A stretch of DNA of 64,000 nt from Variovorax davisae (GCF_030316845.1 NZ_JASZYS010000007.1:186001-250000), one strand, 5' to 3'; numbered from the stretch's first letter, positions 26,101 through 34,987 are shown. Notes: a model not told the origin generated them from the sequence alone. Made by a program: numbers and translations.

Positions 26101-27021
26101 ATGGCGGACAACAACCAGCAGGTTCCATGGACCGACGAGCAATGGGCGCGCGTGCGCAAGGTGATCCAGGAGGAGGCGGCACGGGCCCGGGTCGCGGCGG
26201 GTTTCCTGCCGCTGGTGGGGCCGTTGCCGGGGAACACCGACTATGTCACGGCCGACACCATCAGCTACGGCGAGGCCGGTGCTGCCAAGCTGCAGATCGA
26301 GGACAAGACCACGGTCCAGCTGCCGACGCTGCAGGTCCGCGTGTTCCTGCGCGGTGCGCAGATGGCGGACCCGGACATGGACAGCGCGCTGCAGCTGTTC
26401 CGGCGCGCGGCCAACATCCTGGCGCGGCTCGAGGACACCATCGTGTTCGGCGGCCTGGCCGGCGCGGGCAAGCTGCCGCCGAAGGCTTCGCCGGTAGCCC
26501 AGGTGCTCGGCGGCCAGGAGACCGACGGGCTGCTGCAGGCCCGTCCGCCGACAGAGGCCTATCTTGTCGGCCCGAAGACCGAGGAGAACCGGCTGGTGAC
26601 CGCCGTGTCGGCCTGCATCGGCGAGCTCGAGGGGGATGGCCATTTCGGGCCCTTCGCGGTCGCCTTCGGCCACGACTTCTTCACCGAGGTCCAGACGCCC
26701 GATCCAGGGTCGCTGGTGCTGCCGCAGGACCGGATCATTCCGTTTCTCGGCGGCGGACCGCTGGTGCGCACGTCGACGCTGCCGCCGGAGACCGGGGTGG
26801 TGGTGGCGCTGGGCGCGGAGCCGGTCGAGCTGGTGGTCGCCACCGACGTGTCGCTCAACTTCCTGCAGGTCACGGACGAGCCGCAGTTCGTCTTCCGGGT
26901 CTACGAGAAGATCCTGCTGCGCATCAAGGAGGCCAAGGCGGTCAAGGTGATCCGCGTCAAGGGCAGCAAGGATTTCGGACCCGGCAAGGTCGGTGAGACG
27001 GGGGCCGGTTCGGGCACATAG
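26101..27021 (+). CDS. Encapsulin shell protein (Linocin_M18/HK97-fold family)
   Basis: The 306-residue protein matches the encapsulin family along its length. It has an N-terminal amphipathic helix (WTDEQWARVRKVIQEEAARA), the E-loop region followed by VQLPTLQVRVFLRG, the spine helix RRAANILARLEDTIVFGG, and the P/A-domain end RIIPFLGGGPLVRTSTLP, then VVVALGAEPVELVVATDVSL and FVFRVYEKILLRIKE. Encapsulins self-assemble into icosahedral protein shells that enclose cargo enzymes. It has no cyclic-nucleotide-binding insert, so it is not family 2B by architecture; it is nearer family 1 in length. The last 20 residues are a Gly/Lys tail. AAGGAG precedes the ATG. The gene for the likely client enzyme starts 5 nt after the stop. 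Confidence 0.85.
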   Translation: MADNNQQVPWTDEQWARVRKVIQEEAARARVAAGFLPLVGPLPGNTDYVTADTISYGEAGAAKLQIEDKTTVQLPTLQVRVFLRGAQMADPDMDSALQLFRRAANILARLEDTIVFGGLAGAGKLPPKASPVAQVLGGQETDGLLQARPPTEAYLVGPKTEENRLVTAVSACIGELEGDGHFGPFAVAFGHDFFTEVQTPDPGSLVLPQDRIIPFLGGGPLVRTSTLPPETGVVVALGAEPVELVVATDVSLNFLQVTDEPQFVFRVYEKILLRIKEAKAVKVIRVKGSKDFGPGKVGETGAGSGT

Positions 27022-27026
27022 CGCAG

Positions 27027-29990
27027 ATGAAACCGCAAAGGGTCGTCATCCTCGGCGGTGGCGTGGCGGGCATGAGCGCCGCCCATGAGCTGATCGAGCG
27101 CGGCTTCGAGGTGGTCGTGCTCGAGCGCCGCGACATCGCGGGCGGCAAGGCGCGCAGCATCCCGGTGAGCGACAACGAGGACGGCGGCGCCGGCCACGAA
27201 CTGGCCGACCGCGGCGTCGCCGCCATCGAACACCAGCTGCCGGGCGAGCATGGCTTTCGCTTCTTCCCGGGCTTCTACAAGCACGTGGTCGACACCATGC
27301 GCCGCATCCCGTCCTTCGACGGCCGGCCGGTGGCGGACCATCTGGTGGCGACGACGCGGGTCGGCTTCACGCAGTACGACCAGCCGGCCTTCGAGGTGCC
27401 GGCGAACTTTCCGCAGACGCCCGGCGATGCCGGCACCGTGCTGCGCGACATCCTGCTCGCCTTCGGTCCCGTGACGGGTCTCACGCCCGACGACCTGGCC
27501 TTCTTCGGCTCCCGGATCTGGCAGATCCTGACCTCGTGCGAGCAGCGCCGGCTCGACGAGTACGAGAGCATCAGCTGGTGGGATTTCATCGGCGCCGACG
27601 GGCGCTCGGCGGCCTACCAGAAATTCCTCGGCGACGGCATCACGCGCTCGCTGGTGGCGGCCAAGGCGCGGCGGGCCAGCGCCCGCACCATCGGCGACAT
27701 CTTCGCGCAGCTGATGCTGACCATCGTCAACCCGACCGGCGGCTCGACCGACCGGGTGCTGGACGGCCCGACCAACCTGATCTGGATCGATCCCTGGCTG
27801 AGCTGGCTGCAGGCGCGCGGCGTGCAGTACCACTTCAATGCCGAGGTCGAGCAGATCCTGTGCGCCGGCGGCAAGGTGAGCGGCATCGTGGTGACGGAGC
27901 AGGGTGTGCGCACCGTCGTGCAAGGCGATCACTACATCGCCGCCGTGCCGCTCGAGCGCATGGCGGTGCTGGTGAACGACGACCTGCTGGCCGCCGACCC
28001 GTCGCTGGCCAACCTGCGCACGCTGGCGCCCAACGTCGAATGGATGAACGGCGTGCAGTACTACCTGTACCGCGACGTGCCCGAGGTGCACGGCCACGTG
28101 ATCCACATCGACTCCGAGTGGGCCTTGACCAGCATTTCGCAGTTTCCGTTCTGGCGCAGCGTGGTGCCGACCATGCTGGCCTGCGGCGACGTCAAGGACA
28201 TCATCTCGGTCGATGTCTCCGACTGGACCGCGCCCGGCCCGGACGGACGGCCGGCGATGCAGTGCTCGCGCGACGAGGTGGCCCGCGAGACCTGGCGGCA
28301 GCTCAAGCGCTCGCTCAACGCCACGCGGGAGATCCTGCGCGACGAGGACCTGCATTCCTGGTTTCTCGATTCCGACACCGCCCCCGATCCCACCCGTCCC
28401 GGCTTCCTCGCCAACGCCGAGCCGCTGCTGGTGAACCTGGTCAACACCTGGGCGCTGCGGCCCGAGGCGGCGACCGCCTTGCCGAACCTGTTCCTGGCGT
28501 CCGACTACGTGCGAACGCACACCGACCTGGCGACGATGGAAGGGGCCAACGAGGCGGCGCGGCGGGCGGTCAACGCACTGCTCGACGCCGCGGCGTTCGC
28601 CGGCCCGCGCTGCGAGGTCTGGCCGCTGCAGGAAGTCGAAGTGCTGACGCCCTGGCGCCTGCACGACGCGGCGCGCCACCGGGCCGGCCAGCCGTGGGAT
28701 GCCTCGCTGACCCAGGTGGCGCTGCAGGCCCTGCGCGCGGCGTCGCCGCTGCTCGACCAGGTGCGCCCGCTGATGGCGGCGATCAGCCCCTACGTGACGC
28801 CGGTGGCCGATGCGCTCGATGCGATGGACCAGGCGATCGACGGTGCCGGCACCGGGCTCGGTTCCGATCCCGCGGTGCGCCATGGTTCGGCCTACGTGCC
28901 GACGCCGCTCGACAACGTGCTGCGGGTCACCGACCGCGTGCCCGGCATCGGCGGCGTCACCGGGCCGGGCGGCTTCGTCGAGCGCATGGCGTGGTACCGC
29001 GGCATGGTCACCCAGACGCTGGAGTCCGGCGTGCCCGACTGGGAGCCGCAGACCCACCTGTATGCGCTGGTGAAGGACTTCATGTCGCGTTCGGGCAAGG
29101 GCTTGCGGCCGGCCCTGTGCCTGGCGACGACGCGCGCCCTGGGCGGTCAGGCCGAGCACGCGCTGCCCGCCGCGGCCGGCATCGAGATGCTGCACAACGC
29201 CTTCCTGGTCCACGACGACATCGAGGACGGCAGCGAGTTCCGGCGCGGCGTGCCCACCATGCACCGGCGCGCCGGCATCCCGCTGGCCGTGAACACCGGC
29301 GACGCGATGAATGCGCTGGCCATGCGGCTGGTGCGCCGCAGCGGGGAATTCCTCGGGCCGGCCGGCGCGCTGCGCATCCTCGACGAGATCGACCACATGC
29401 TGATGGAGACGCTCGAAGGCCAGGCGATGGAACTGGGCTGGGTGCGCGACAACGACCTCTCGGTCGGCACCGACGACTACCTGCGGCTGGCCTTGAAGAA
29501 GACGGCCTGGTACAGCTTCATCCATCCATTGCGCATCGGCGCGCTGGTGGCCGACCCCGAGGATCCGAACCTCGGCCGCTTCGACCGCTTCGGCTACCTG
29601 CTGGGCCTGGCCTTCCAGATCACGGACGACGTGCTCAACCTGAGCGGCGACGAAGCGCGCTACGGCAAGGAGATCGATGGCGACCTGTGGGAGGGCAAGC
29701 GCACCCTGGTGCTGACCCATGCGCTGGCCCACGCCGGCCGGGCCGAGCGCGACTGGATGAGCAACTTCCTGTCGCGTCCGCGCGAGCGCCGGCTGCCGCG
29801 CGAGGTGTTCCGCATGCACGACATCGTGGCGGGCACCGGGAGCATCGAATGGGCGCGGCAATCGGCGCTCGCGCTGGCGGAGGCGGCGGCCAAGGAGTTC
29901 GACCTGTCGGCCTTCGCCGGCGTGCCTCCCGGTCCGGACCTGGACTGGCTGCGGGCCAGCGTGGGCTACCTGGTGCAGCGGGATTCCTAA
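27027..29990 (+). CDS. Fusion of FAD-dependent oxidoreductase (phytoene desaturase/HpnE-like) and prenyl diphosphate synthase
   Basis: The 987-residue protein joins two enzymes. Residues 1 to about 520 are an amine-oxidase/phytoene-desaturase-type flavoprotein: dinucleotide motif VVILGGGVAGMSAAHEL (Gly10, Gly12, Gly15), then ERRDIAGGKARS, HGFRFFPGFYKHV, and the C-terminal FAD strand NLFLASDYVRT ... ATMEGANEA. Residues about 520-675 are a Pro/Ala-rich linker. The rest is a trans-prenyl synthase: GKGLRP near 690, first aspartate motif DDIED (730-734), second motif DDVLN (867-871, Asn in the last position as in some GGPP synthases), and KEIDGDLWEGKRTL. It could make a C20 or similar prenyl diphosphate and oxidise a derived isoprenoid. 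Directly downstream of the encapsulin gene (5 nt), it is the obvious cargo candidate. Confidence 0.88.
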   Translation: MKPQRVVILGGGVAGMSAAHELIERGFEVVVLERRDIAGGKARSIPVSDNEDGGAGHELADRGVAAIEHQLPGEHGFRFFPGFYKHVVDTMRRIPSFDGRPVADHLVATTRVGFTQYDQPAFEVPANFPQTPGDAGTVLRDILLAFGPVTGLTPDDLAFFGSRIWQILTSCEQRRLDEYESISWWDFIGADGRSAAYQKFLGDGITRSLVAAKARRASARTIGDIFAQLMLTIVNPTGGSTDRVLDGPTNLIWIDPWLSWLQARGVQYHFNAEVEQILCAGGKVSGIVVTEQGVRTVVQGDHYIAAVPLERMAVLVNDDLLAADPSLANLRTLAPNVEWMNGVQYYLYRDVPEVHGHVIHIDSEWALTSISQFPFWRSVVPTMLACGDVKDIISVDVSDWTAPGPDGRPAMQCSRDEVARETWRQLKRSLNATREILRDEDLHSWFLDSDTAPDPTRPGFLANAEPLLVNLVNTWALRPEAATALPNLFLASDYVRTHTDLATMEGANEAARRAVNALLDAAAFAGPRCEVWPLQEVEVLTPWRLHDAARHRAGQPWDASLTQVALQALRAASPLLDQVRPLMAAISPYVTPVADALDAMDQAIDGAGTGLGSDPAVRHGSAYVPTPLDNVLRVTDRVPGIGGVTGPGGFVERMAWYRGMVTQTLESGVPDWEPQTHLYALVKDFMSRSGKGLRPALCLATTRALGGQAEHALPAAAGIEMLHNAFLVHDDIEDGSEFRRGVPTMHRRAGIPLAVNTGDAMNALAMRLVRRSGEFLGPAGALRILDEIDHMLMETLEGQAMELGWVRDNDLSVGTDDYLRLALKKTAWYSFIHPLRIGALVADPEDPNLGRFDRFGYLLGLAFQITDDVLNLSGDEARYGKEIDGDLWEGKRTLVLTHALAHAGRAERDWMSNFLSRPRERRLPREVFRMHDIVAGTGSIEWARQSALALAEAAAKEFDLSAFAGVPPGPDLDWLRASVGYLVQRDS

Positions 29991-30099
29991 GGCGTCGGCG
30001 CGGCGCTCATTCCCGGCTCATTCTTGGCGCCTAGAGTGCGTGCAAGCCCTCCGTGGCGCCGCGTCGGCGTGCACGGGGCAGGGCCTGAAGGAGATTTGC

Positions 30100-30438
30100 A
30101 TGCATGCTTTGATCAAGGGTCTCGCCGTGGGCGTCTTCGGCGCCATGGCCTCGCTCGGTGCGCTCAGCGCCAACGCCCAATCGGATGGATCGGACTACCA
30201 CCCGCTGCAGATGAACTCGGCCGCCAGGCCGGAGGTCGACGCCGACGCGATCGCGGCGTCGCATGCATCGGGCACCGAGGCCATCGGCCAGTCGACCGCC
30301 GCGCCGATGGTGAATTCGCAGGGCGTGTCGCGCGAAGCGGTCTACCGTGAGGCCGTGGCCGCCTCGCACAACACCGGCACCGAGGCGATCGGCCAGTCGA
30401 CCGGCATGGCCGGCATCACCGGCGGCGTCCCGCACTGA
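30100..30438 (+). CDS. Small exported protein with a two-fold internal repeat
   Basis: The 112-residue protein has a signal peptide (MHALIKGLAVGVFGAMASLG ... SANAQS) and then two copies of a unit: IAASHASGTEAIGQST and VAASHNTGTEAIGQST, about 45 residues apart. It resembles the DUF4148-type periplasmic proteins that are abundant in Comamonadaceae and Burkholderiaceae, but I am not certain of the family. GAAGGAG precedes ATG 30100. It lies 109 nt after the fusion gene and probably has its own promoter. Function unknown. Confidence 0.75.
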   Translation: MHALIKGLAVGVFGAMASLGALSANAQSDGSDYHPLQMNSAARPEVDADAIAASHASGTEAIGQSTAAPMVNSQGVSREAVYREAVAASHNTGTEAIGQSTGMAGITGGVPH

Positions 30439-30447
30439 GCGCCAGGC

Positions 30448-30729
30448 TCAGACTTCGGCGAGCGCGTCGACGGCGCCGAAGTCGGCCGGTGCAAGCAGCA
30501 CCGCAGCCCCGGGCCGGGCGGCGTAGCGGGCCAGTGCCTTGGCCTCGATGAGGCCGAAGTTCGCCTGGCAGGCGGAGATCAGGCCGGGTTCGTCCGGATG
30601 GGCGCCGAAGCACTCGCGAAGGGCGCGTTCCGAGATGTGGGCGATGATGCGAGGTCCGTCAAAACCATCAGGGTAGATCGCGAACCTGACGGTGCCCACG
30701 TCGGGGCAATGGATCGCTTCGCAGTTCAT
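30448..30729 (-). CDS. DUF1488-like small protein
   Basis: The 93-residue protein begins MNCEAIHCPDVGTVRFAIYP and contains the pattern V-x-F-x-I-x-x-D-G ... IIAHISERALRECFGA and a C-terminal IEAKALARYAARPG, which resembles the DUF1488 family of short soluble proteins. AGGAG lies well placed before ATG 30729. It is convergent with the exported repeat protein (10 nt between stops). Function is not known. Confidence 0.65.
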   Translation of the reverse strand: MNCEAIHCPDVGTVRFAIYPDGFDGPRIIAHISERALRECFGAHPDEPGLISACQANFGLIEAKALARYAARPGAAVLLAPADFGAVDALAEV

Positions 30730-30834
30730 CGGGGGCTCCTTGTCGTTTGCTGCGTATTGGACGCCAGCGCAGCGAAAGGAAGTCCCGGCGAACATCGCCT
30801 TGCGACGACGGAGGACGCCTACAACGGCAACAGC

Positions 30835-31383
30835 TCAGCGCAAGGTGCCGTTCAGGTAGGGCTCGGGATCCACCGCCACGCCCTGCTTGCGGATCTCGAA
30901 GTGCAGCTTCACGCGGTCGGCGTCGCTGTTGCCGATCTCGGCGATCTTCTGGCCCTGGCGCACCACGTCCTTCTCCTTGACCAGGATGGTCTTGGCGTTG
31001 GCGTAGGCGGTCAGGAAGGTGTCGTTGTGCTGGACGATGACCATGTTGCCGTAGCCCCGCAGTTCGCCACCCACGTACACCACCCGGCCGTCGGCCGCGG
31101 CGAGCACCGGGTCGCCCAGGTTGCCCGCGATATCGATGCCCTTGTTGCGGCTGCCGTCGAAGCCGGACAGGGTGCGCCCCGGCGCCGGGCGGATGAAGAT
31201 CGCCTGCGGCTTCGGCGCCGGCGGCGTCGCCGCGGGGGGCACCGCCTGGCCCGAGGGCGGCAAGGGGTAGAAGGGCGGGCTGGTGCTCTGCGGCGGGGTC
31301 GTCGTACAGGCCGTCAAGGCGGCGATCGCGACGGCGCCCGCCGCGAGGGCGGCGGCGCGGGAGAGTGGATTCTGGATGTGCAT
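30835..31383 (-). CDS. NlpD-like lipoprotein with a degenerate LytM/M23 domain
   Basis: The 182-residue protein is a lipoprotein: N-terminal hydrophobic stretch ending in lipobox LTAC, then a Pro-rich spacer (about residues 28-60). Its C-terminal LytM domain reads SRNKGIDIAGNLGDPVLAAA, GYGNMVIVQHNDTFLTAYAN and VKLHFEIRKQGVAVDPEPYL. The zinc ligands of active M23 peptidases are missing where H-x-x-x-D should be (NKGID) and in the TAYAN position, so it should be an amidase activator like NlpD/EnvC, not an endopeptidase. LysM domains found in E. coli NlpD are absent. ATG 31383 is the first start that gives a proper lipoprotein signal. Confidence 0.85.
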   Translation of the reverse strand: MHIQNPLSRAAALAAGAVAIAALTACTTTPPQSTSPPFYPLPPSGQAVPPAATPPAPKPQAIFIRPAPGRTLSGFDGSRNKGIDIAGNLGDPVLAAADGRVVYVGGELRGYGNMVIVQHNDTFLTAYANAKTILVKEKDVVRQGQKIAEIGNSDADRVKLHFEIRKQGVAVDPEPYLNGTLR

Positions 31384-31442
31384 GGCTTGGATGGAACGTG
31401 ATCGCAGCGAAGGGTTCCCCGGCGCGTGACCGGACCGCGGTT

Positions 31443-33227
31443 TTAGCATGCGGCGGCCGGAGCAGGTGCGACCATGCGTTGCAGCAGCGGCTGGCGCGCC
31501 AGCACCGCCTCGCGCGGGCCGGCGTCGACCACCTGGCCGGCCTCCATGAGCACCACCGTGTCGAAGCGCTCCAGCAGGCTCAGGCGGTGGATCGACGCGA
31601 CCAGGCAGGCGTCGGGAAATGCGGCCGCGATGCGTTCGAGCACCCGGGCCTCGGTGGCTGCGTCGAGCGCACTGGTCGGCTCGTCGAGCAGCAGCAGGGA
31701 ACTGCCCCGGGCCGCCAGCACGCCGCGCGCGAGGCACAGGCGCTGGCGCTGGCCGCCTGACAGGTTGAAGCCGCGCTCCGACAGCGGCGTGTCGAGGTCG
31801 CCGTGCGTGGCCTGCAGCACCTCGTCGAAGGTGCTGGCATGCATCGCCGCGTGCAGGTCGTCGTCGCTCGCCGGCTGGCCGAAGCCGAGGTTCTCGCGCA
31901 CGCTGGCCTCGAACACCTCGGTCTCCTGCGGGATCAGCGTCGCCAGGGTGCGCAGCCGCGGCCATGGCTGCGGCTGGCCGTCGATCGCCAGCCTGCCCTG
32001 CTGCGGCGCATAGAGGCCGGCCAGCACGCGCAGCAGCGTGCTCTTGCCGCCGCCGCTCGGGCCGACCAGCGCGATGCGCTGGCCGCGGCCGAGGGCCAGC
32101 GAGACGTCGTGCAGCCCGCTGCGCGCCGGCTCTGCCATGGCCGCCGGCGTGCCGCGCGGGTCGTAGCGCCAGACCAGGTGCTCGATCGCGATCGTGCGCC
32201 AGGCGGCATCGCGGTCAATGGCCTCCTCGGCCAGGTCCGGCACCCGCGCGGGCGCCTGCCAGATCGGCGCGGCGCTGGTGTAGTCGGTGTGCATGCGGGC
32301 GAAGGACTGGAAGTTGGCGGCCATCGAGGAGACCACGCCCGCGGCCTGCTGGGCGTACTGGTAGATCATGAACACCCCGCCCAGCAGCACCGCCTGGCCC
32401 GGCGCCCGCGACTGCCAGACGTAGACCACCACCAGGCCCCAGGTCAGCGCCAGGCCGAGGATGTCGACCGCGAACCACTTGCCTTCGTTGAGCACCACGG
32501 TGCGCTTGAGCGGCACCGAGATCGCGGCCATGCGCCGCCCCAGCAGCAGGCGCGATGCGGCCGACAGGCGCAAACCGATCACGGTCGAGGCGTTGCCGAG
32601 GAAGTCGAGCAGGGCGGCCACGTAGCGGCGGTCGGCGTCGTTCTCGGCCCGGGCCAGCCGCATCAGCGCCCGGTCGAAACGCAGCACCAGGATGGCGATC
32701 ACCACGTAGCCGGTGATGGCGATCGCGCCGCTGGCGCGCGACAGCAGGGTCAGCGCCACCAGCGGCCCGATGAAGTTGACGATGTTGGTGAGATAGACGA
32801 ACTGGTTCTGCGCGAAGTCCGACAGCGCCTTGCTGGCCTGGTGCACGCGGTGCTGCATCTCGCCCGAATGGTGGCCGTCCTGCCAGGCCAGCGGGGCGGC
32901 GGCGATCCGGGCGTAGAGCATGTCGGCCAGCCGTTCGCGCACCTGCAGGCCGACGTTGCGCTCGAGGATCCGGCCCGGCCCGTGCACCAGCCACGAGGCG
33001 ACGTAGACCGCCGTCAGCGCCCCGATCCAGCGGCCGGAGCCGGCGAAGTCGCCGGTCTGCAGCGCGTTGATGGCCTGGGCCGCCAGCCAGGGCATGGTGA
33101 GCCGCAGCAGCTGCGAGCCGGTTAGCAGTGCGGTCGCGGCCAGCAGTTGCGGCCGGGCGCCTTCGGCGTAGCGCCAGAGCGCACCGTAGAGGGCGCGAAT
33201 GGCGTTGCCTGGGGCGTTGTCGCTCAT
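31443..33227 (-). CDS. ABC exporter, fused permease and ATPase (ABCB/Atm1-like)
   Basis: The 594-residue half-transporter has a six-helix transmembrane domain (residues about 25-320) followed by an ATPase. The ATPase shows Walker A GPSGGGKSTLLRVLAG, Q-loop LIPQETEVF, signature NLSGGQRQRL, Walker B SLLLLDEPTSALD and the switch histidine in SIHRLSLL. It would work as a homodimer at the inner membrane. The substrate is unknown. It precedes nlpD-like on the same strand by 59 nt and follows creA by 16 nt. Confidence 0.92.
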   Translation of the reverse strand: MSDNAPGNAIRALYGALWRYAEGARPQLLAATALLTGSQLLRLTMPWLAAQAINALQTGDFAGSGRWIGALTAVYVASWLVHGPGRILERNVGLQVRERLADMLYARIAAAPLAWQDGHHSGEMQHRVHQASKALSDFAQNQFVYLTNIVNFIGPLVALTLLSRASGAIAITGYVVIAILVLRFDRALMRLARAENDADRRYVAALLDFLGNASTVIGLRLSAASRLLLGRRMAAISVPLKRTVVLNEGKWFAVDILGLALTWGLVVVYVWQSRAPGQAVLLGGVFMIYQYAQQAAGVVSSMAANFQSFARMHTDYTSAAPIWQAPARVPDLAEEAIDRDAAWRTIAIEHLVWRYDPRGTPAAMAEPARSGLHDVSLALGRGQRIALVGPSGGGKSTLLRVLAGLYAPQQGRLAIDGQPQPWPRLRTLATLIPQETEVFEASVRENLGFGQPASDDDLHAAMHASTFDEVLQATHGDLDTPLSERGFNLSGGQRQRLCLARGVLAARGSSLLLLDEPTSALDAATEARVLERIAAAFPDACLVASIHRLSLLERFDTVVLMEAGQVVDAGPREAVLARQPLLQRMVAPAPAAAC

Positions 33228-33243
33228 CCGCCGGCGCCTCGCG

Positions 33244-33729
33244 CTACTTCATCGGGATCGGCGTGGCCCGATCGATCGCCACCGCGGTGACGCTGTTCTT
33301 CGGCGAGCCGTCGACCAGCAGGTCGGAATAGGTCAGGTAGACCAGCGTGTTGCGCTTGGGGTCGACCAGCCGCACCACGCGCAGCCGCTTGAAGAGGAGC
33401 GACAGCCGCTCGCTGTAGACCTCCTCGCGCTTGGGCAGCGGCTGCGTGACGCTCACCGGCCCCACCTGGCGGCAGGCGATCGAGGCCTCGGACTTGTCCT
33501 CGGCCAGGCCCAGCGCGCCGGAGACGCCGCCGGTCTTGGCGCGCGAGACGTAGCAGGTCACGCCGCTGACCTTCGGGTCGTCGTAGGCCTCGACCACGAT
33601 CTTGTGATCGGGGCCGATGAGCTTGAAGGCGGTGTCGACCTCGCCCACAGGCTCGGCCGGGGCGCGCGCGGCCGCCGTCATCGCCAGGCCGAGCAGCAGC
33701 GCCGGCGTCCAACTGCGGCGCGCCGTCAT
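33244..33729 (-). CDS. creA: CreA family protein
   Basis: The 161-residue protein has a signal peptide ([20 protein letters not shown]) and the CreA pattern [54 protein letters not shown] and [20 protein letters not shown]. CreA proteins are periplasmic and conserved but of unknown role. The ATG overlaps the NUDIX gene stop (ATGA), so the genes are coupled. Confidence 0.92.
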   Translation of the reverse strand: MTARRSWTPALLLGLAMTAAARAPAEPVGEVDTAFKLIGPDHKIVVEAYDDPKVSGVTCYVSRAKTGGVSGALGLAEDKSEASIACRQVGPVSVTQPLPKREEVYSERLSLLFKRLRVVRLVDPKRNTLVYLTYSDLLVDGSPKNSVTAVAIDRATPIPMK

Positions 33730-34277
33730 TCGATGGTCACCGTGTGGACGCGATCGAAGCTGCCCCGGCGACGGTCGTCGAAGTAGCGCTGCAGCGCCTC
33801 GCGCACGGTGCGAAAGGCGATCTCCTCCCACGGGATCTCTTCTTCGGTGAAGAGCCGGGCCTCGATGGTCTCGTGGCCCGGATCGAAGCGATCGCTCAGC
33901 AGCCGCGCCCGATAGAACAGGTGGACCTGGCCGACCCGCACCACGCTCATCACGGCGAACAGGCCCTCCATCTCGTACTCGGCGCCGGCCTCTTCGTCGG
34001 TCTCGCGCGCCGCTCCCTGTTCGGTGGTCTCGCCGAGTTCCATGAAGCCGGCCGGCAGGGTCCACTTGCCCCAGCGCGGCTCGATGTTGCGCTTGCACAG
34101 CAGCACCCGCTGGCCCAGGACCGGGATCGTGCCGACCACGTTGAGCGGGTTCTCGTAGTGGACCGTGTTGCAGGCCGGGCAGACCGCGCGCTCCTTGGTG
34201 TCGCCGTCGTCCGGCAGGCGGTAGACCACGGCGGTGCCGCAGTTCTTGCAGTGCTTGATGGGGACGCGCAGGATCAT
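33726..34277 (-). CDS. NUDIX hydrolase with N-terminal zinc ribbon
   Basis: The 183-residue protein has a zinc ribbon (CKNCG and CPACN, residues 10-37) and then a NUDIX domain whose box [17 protein letters not shown], continuing DEEAG, fits GX5EX7REUXEEXGU. Upstream WGKWTLPAG is typical of ADP-ribose/NADH-type NUDIX enzymes. The reaction is hydrolysis of a nucleoside diphosphate linked to another moiety; the exact substrate is not set. It lies 8 nt after the fumarylpyruvate hydrolase-like gene. Confidence 0.9.
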   Translation of the reverse strand: MILRVPIKHCKNCGTAVVYRLPDDGDTKERAVCPACNTVHYENPLNVVGTIPVLGQRVLLCKRNIEPRWGKWTLPAGFMELGETTEQGAARETDEEAGAEYEMEGLFAVMSVVRVGQVHLFYRARLLSDRFDPGHETIEARLFTEEEIPWEEIAFRTVREALQRYFDDRRRGSFDRVHTVTIE

Positions 34278-34285
34278 GGGCGTGA

Positions 34286-34987
34286 CTAGACGATCTGGAC
34301 CGTCAGCGACGGCAGGCCGGTGATCTCGCCGACCAGCGTGTCGCCGGCGACCACCGCCGCCACGCCCTCGGGCGTGCCCGTGAAGATCAGGTCGCCGGGC
34401 TGCAGTTCCCAGGCCGCCGACAGGTGTTCGATGGTCTCGGCCAGGTTCCAGATCAGCTTGCCGACGTTGCTGCGCTGGCGGTCGGTGCCGCCGACCTGCA
34501 CCGAGATCCCGGCGTGCTCGATGTCCCCGGCCTGGGCCGCCGGCACGATCGGGCCGATCGGCGCGCTCTGCTCGAAGCTCTTGCCGATGTCCCAGGGCCG
34601 GCCCTGCTTCTTCATGTCGTTCTGCAGGTCGCGGCGCGTCATGTCCAGGCCGACGGCATAGCCGTAGATGTGCTTCATCGCGTCGGCGGCGGCGATGTTC
34701 CGGCCGCCGGTGCCGATGGCCGCGACCAGTTCGATCTCGTGGTGCAGGTTCTTGGTCAGCGTGGGGTAGTCCATGCGGCCGGTCGCGCCGGCGTCGACCA
34801 CCACCACGGCATCGGCCGGCTTCATGAAGAAGAAGGGCGGCTCGCGTCCGGTGAAACCCATTTCCTTGGCGTGCTCTTCGTAGTTGCGGCCGACGCAGTA
34901 GATGCGGTGGACCGGAAAACGCGCGGCCTGGCCGACCACCGGGATCGACACGACCGGATGGGGGGTGAAAACAAACTCGGCAGTCAT
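34286..34987 (-). CDS. Fumarylacetoacetate hydrolase-family protein (fumarylpyruvate hydrolase-like)
   Basis: The 233-residue protein shows the FAH fold: [28 protein letters not shown], the metal-binding glutamates in [31 protein letters not shown], and [18 protein letters not shown] followed by [15 protein letters not shown]. Members of this length cleave fumarylpyruvate to fumarate and pyruvate in the gentisate route, or act on related acylpyruvates. The divergent neighbour encodes the matching cis-trans isomerase, which supports that role. No gentisate dioxygenase gene is nearby. Confidence 0.88.
   Translation of the reverse strand: MTAEFVFTPHPVVSIPVVGQAARFPVHRIYCVGRNYEEHAKEMGFTGREPPFFFMKPADAVVVVDAGATGRMDYPTLTKNLHHEIELVAAIGTGGRNIAAADAMKHIYGYAVGLDMTRRDLQNDMKKQGRPWDIGKSFEQSAPIGPIVPAAQAGDIEHAGISVQVGGTDRQRSNVGKLIWNLAETIEHLSAAWELQPGDLIFTGTPEGVAAVVAGDTLVGEITGLPSLTVQIV

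Noticed and set aside
26101-27021. Reading the encapsulin-like gene as a prophage capsid or a bacteriocin
   Set aside because: No portal, terminase, protease or tail genes are nearby. The linocin name reflects old annotation; the operon context is enzymatic.
26901-29861. 986-codon open frame on the minus strand opposite the fusion gene
   Set aside because: Very long antisense frames are expected in DNA this rich in G+C. The translation is Arg/His/Gly-rich without domains, while the plus strand has clear motifs.
29913-29990. C-terminal SVGYLVQR of the fusion enzyme as an encapsulin cargo-loading peptide
   Set aside because: It resembles G-x-L targeting tails only loosely and coincides with the normal last helix of prenyl synthases.
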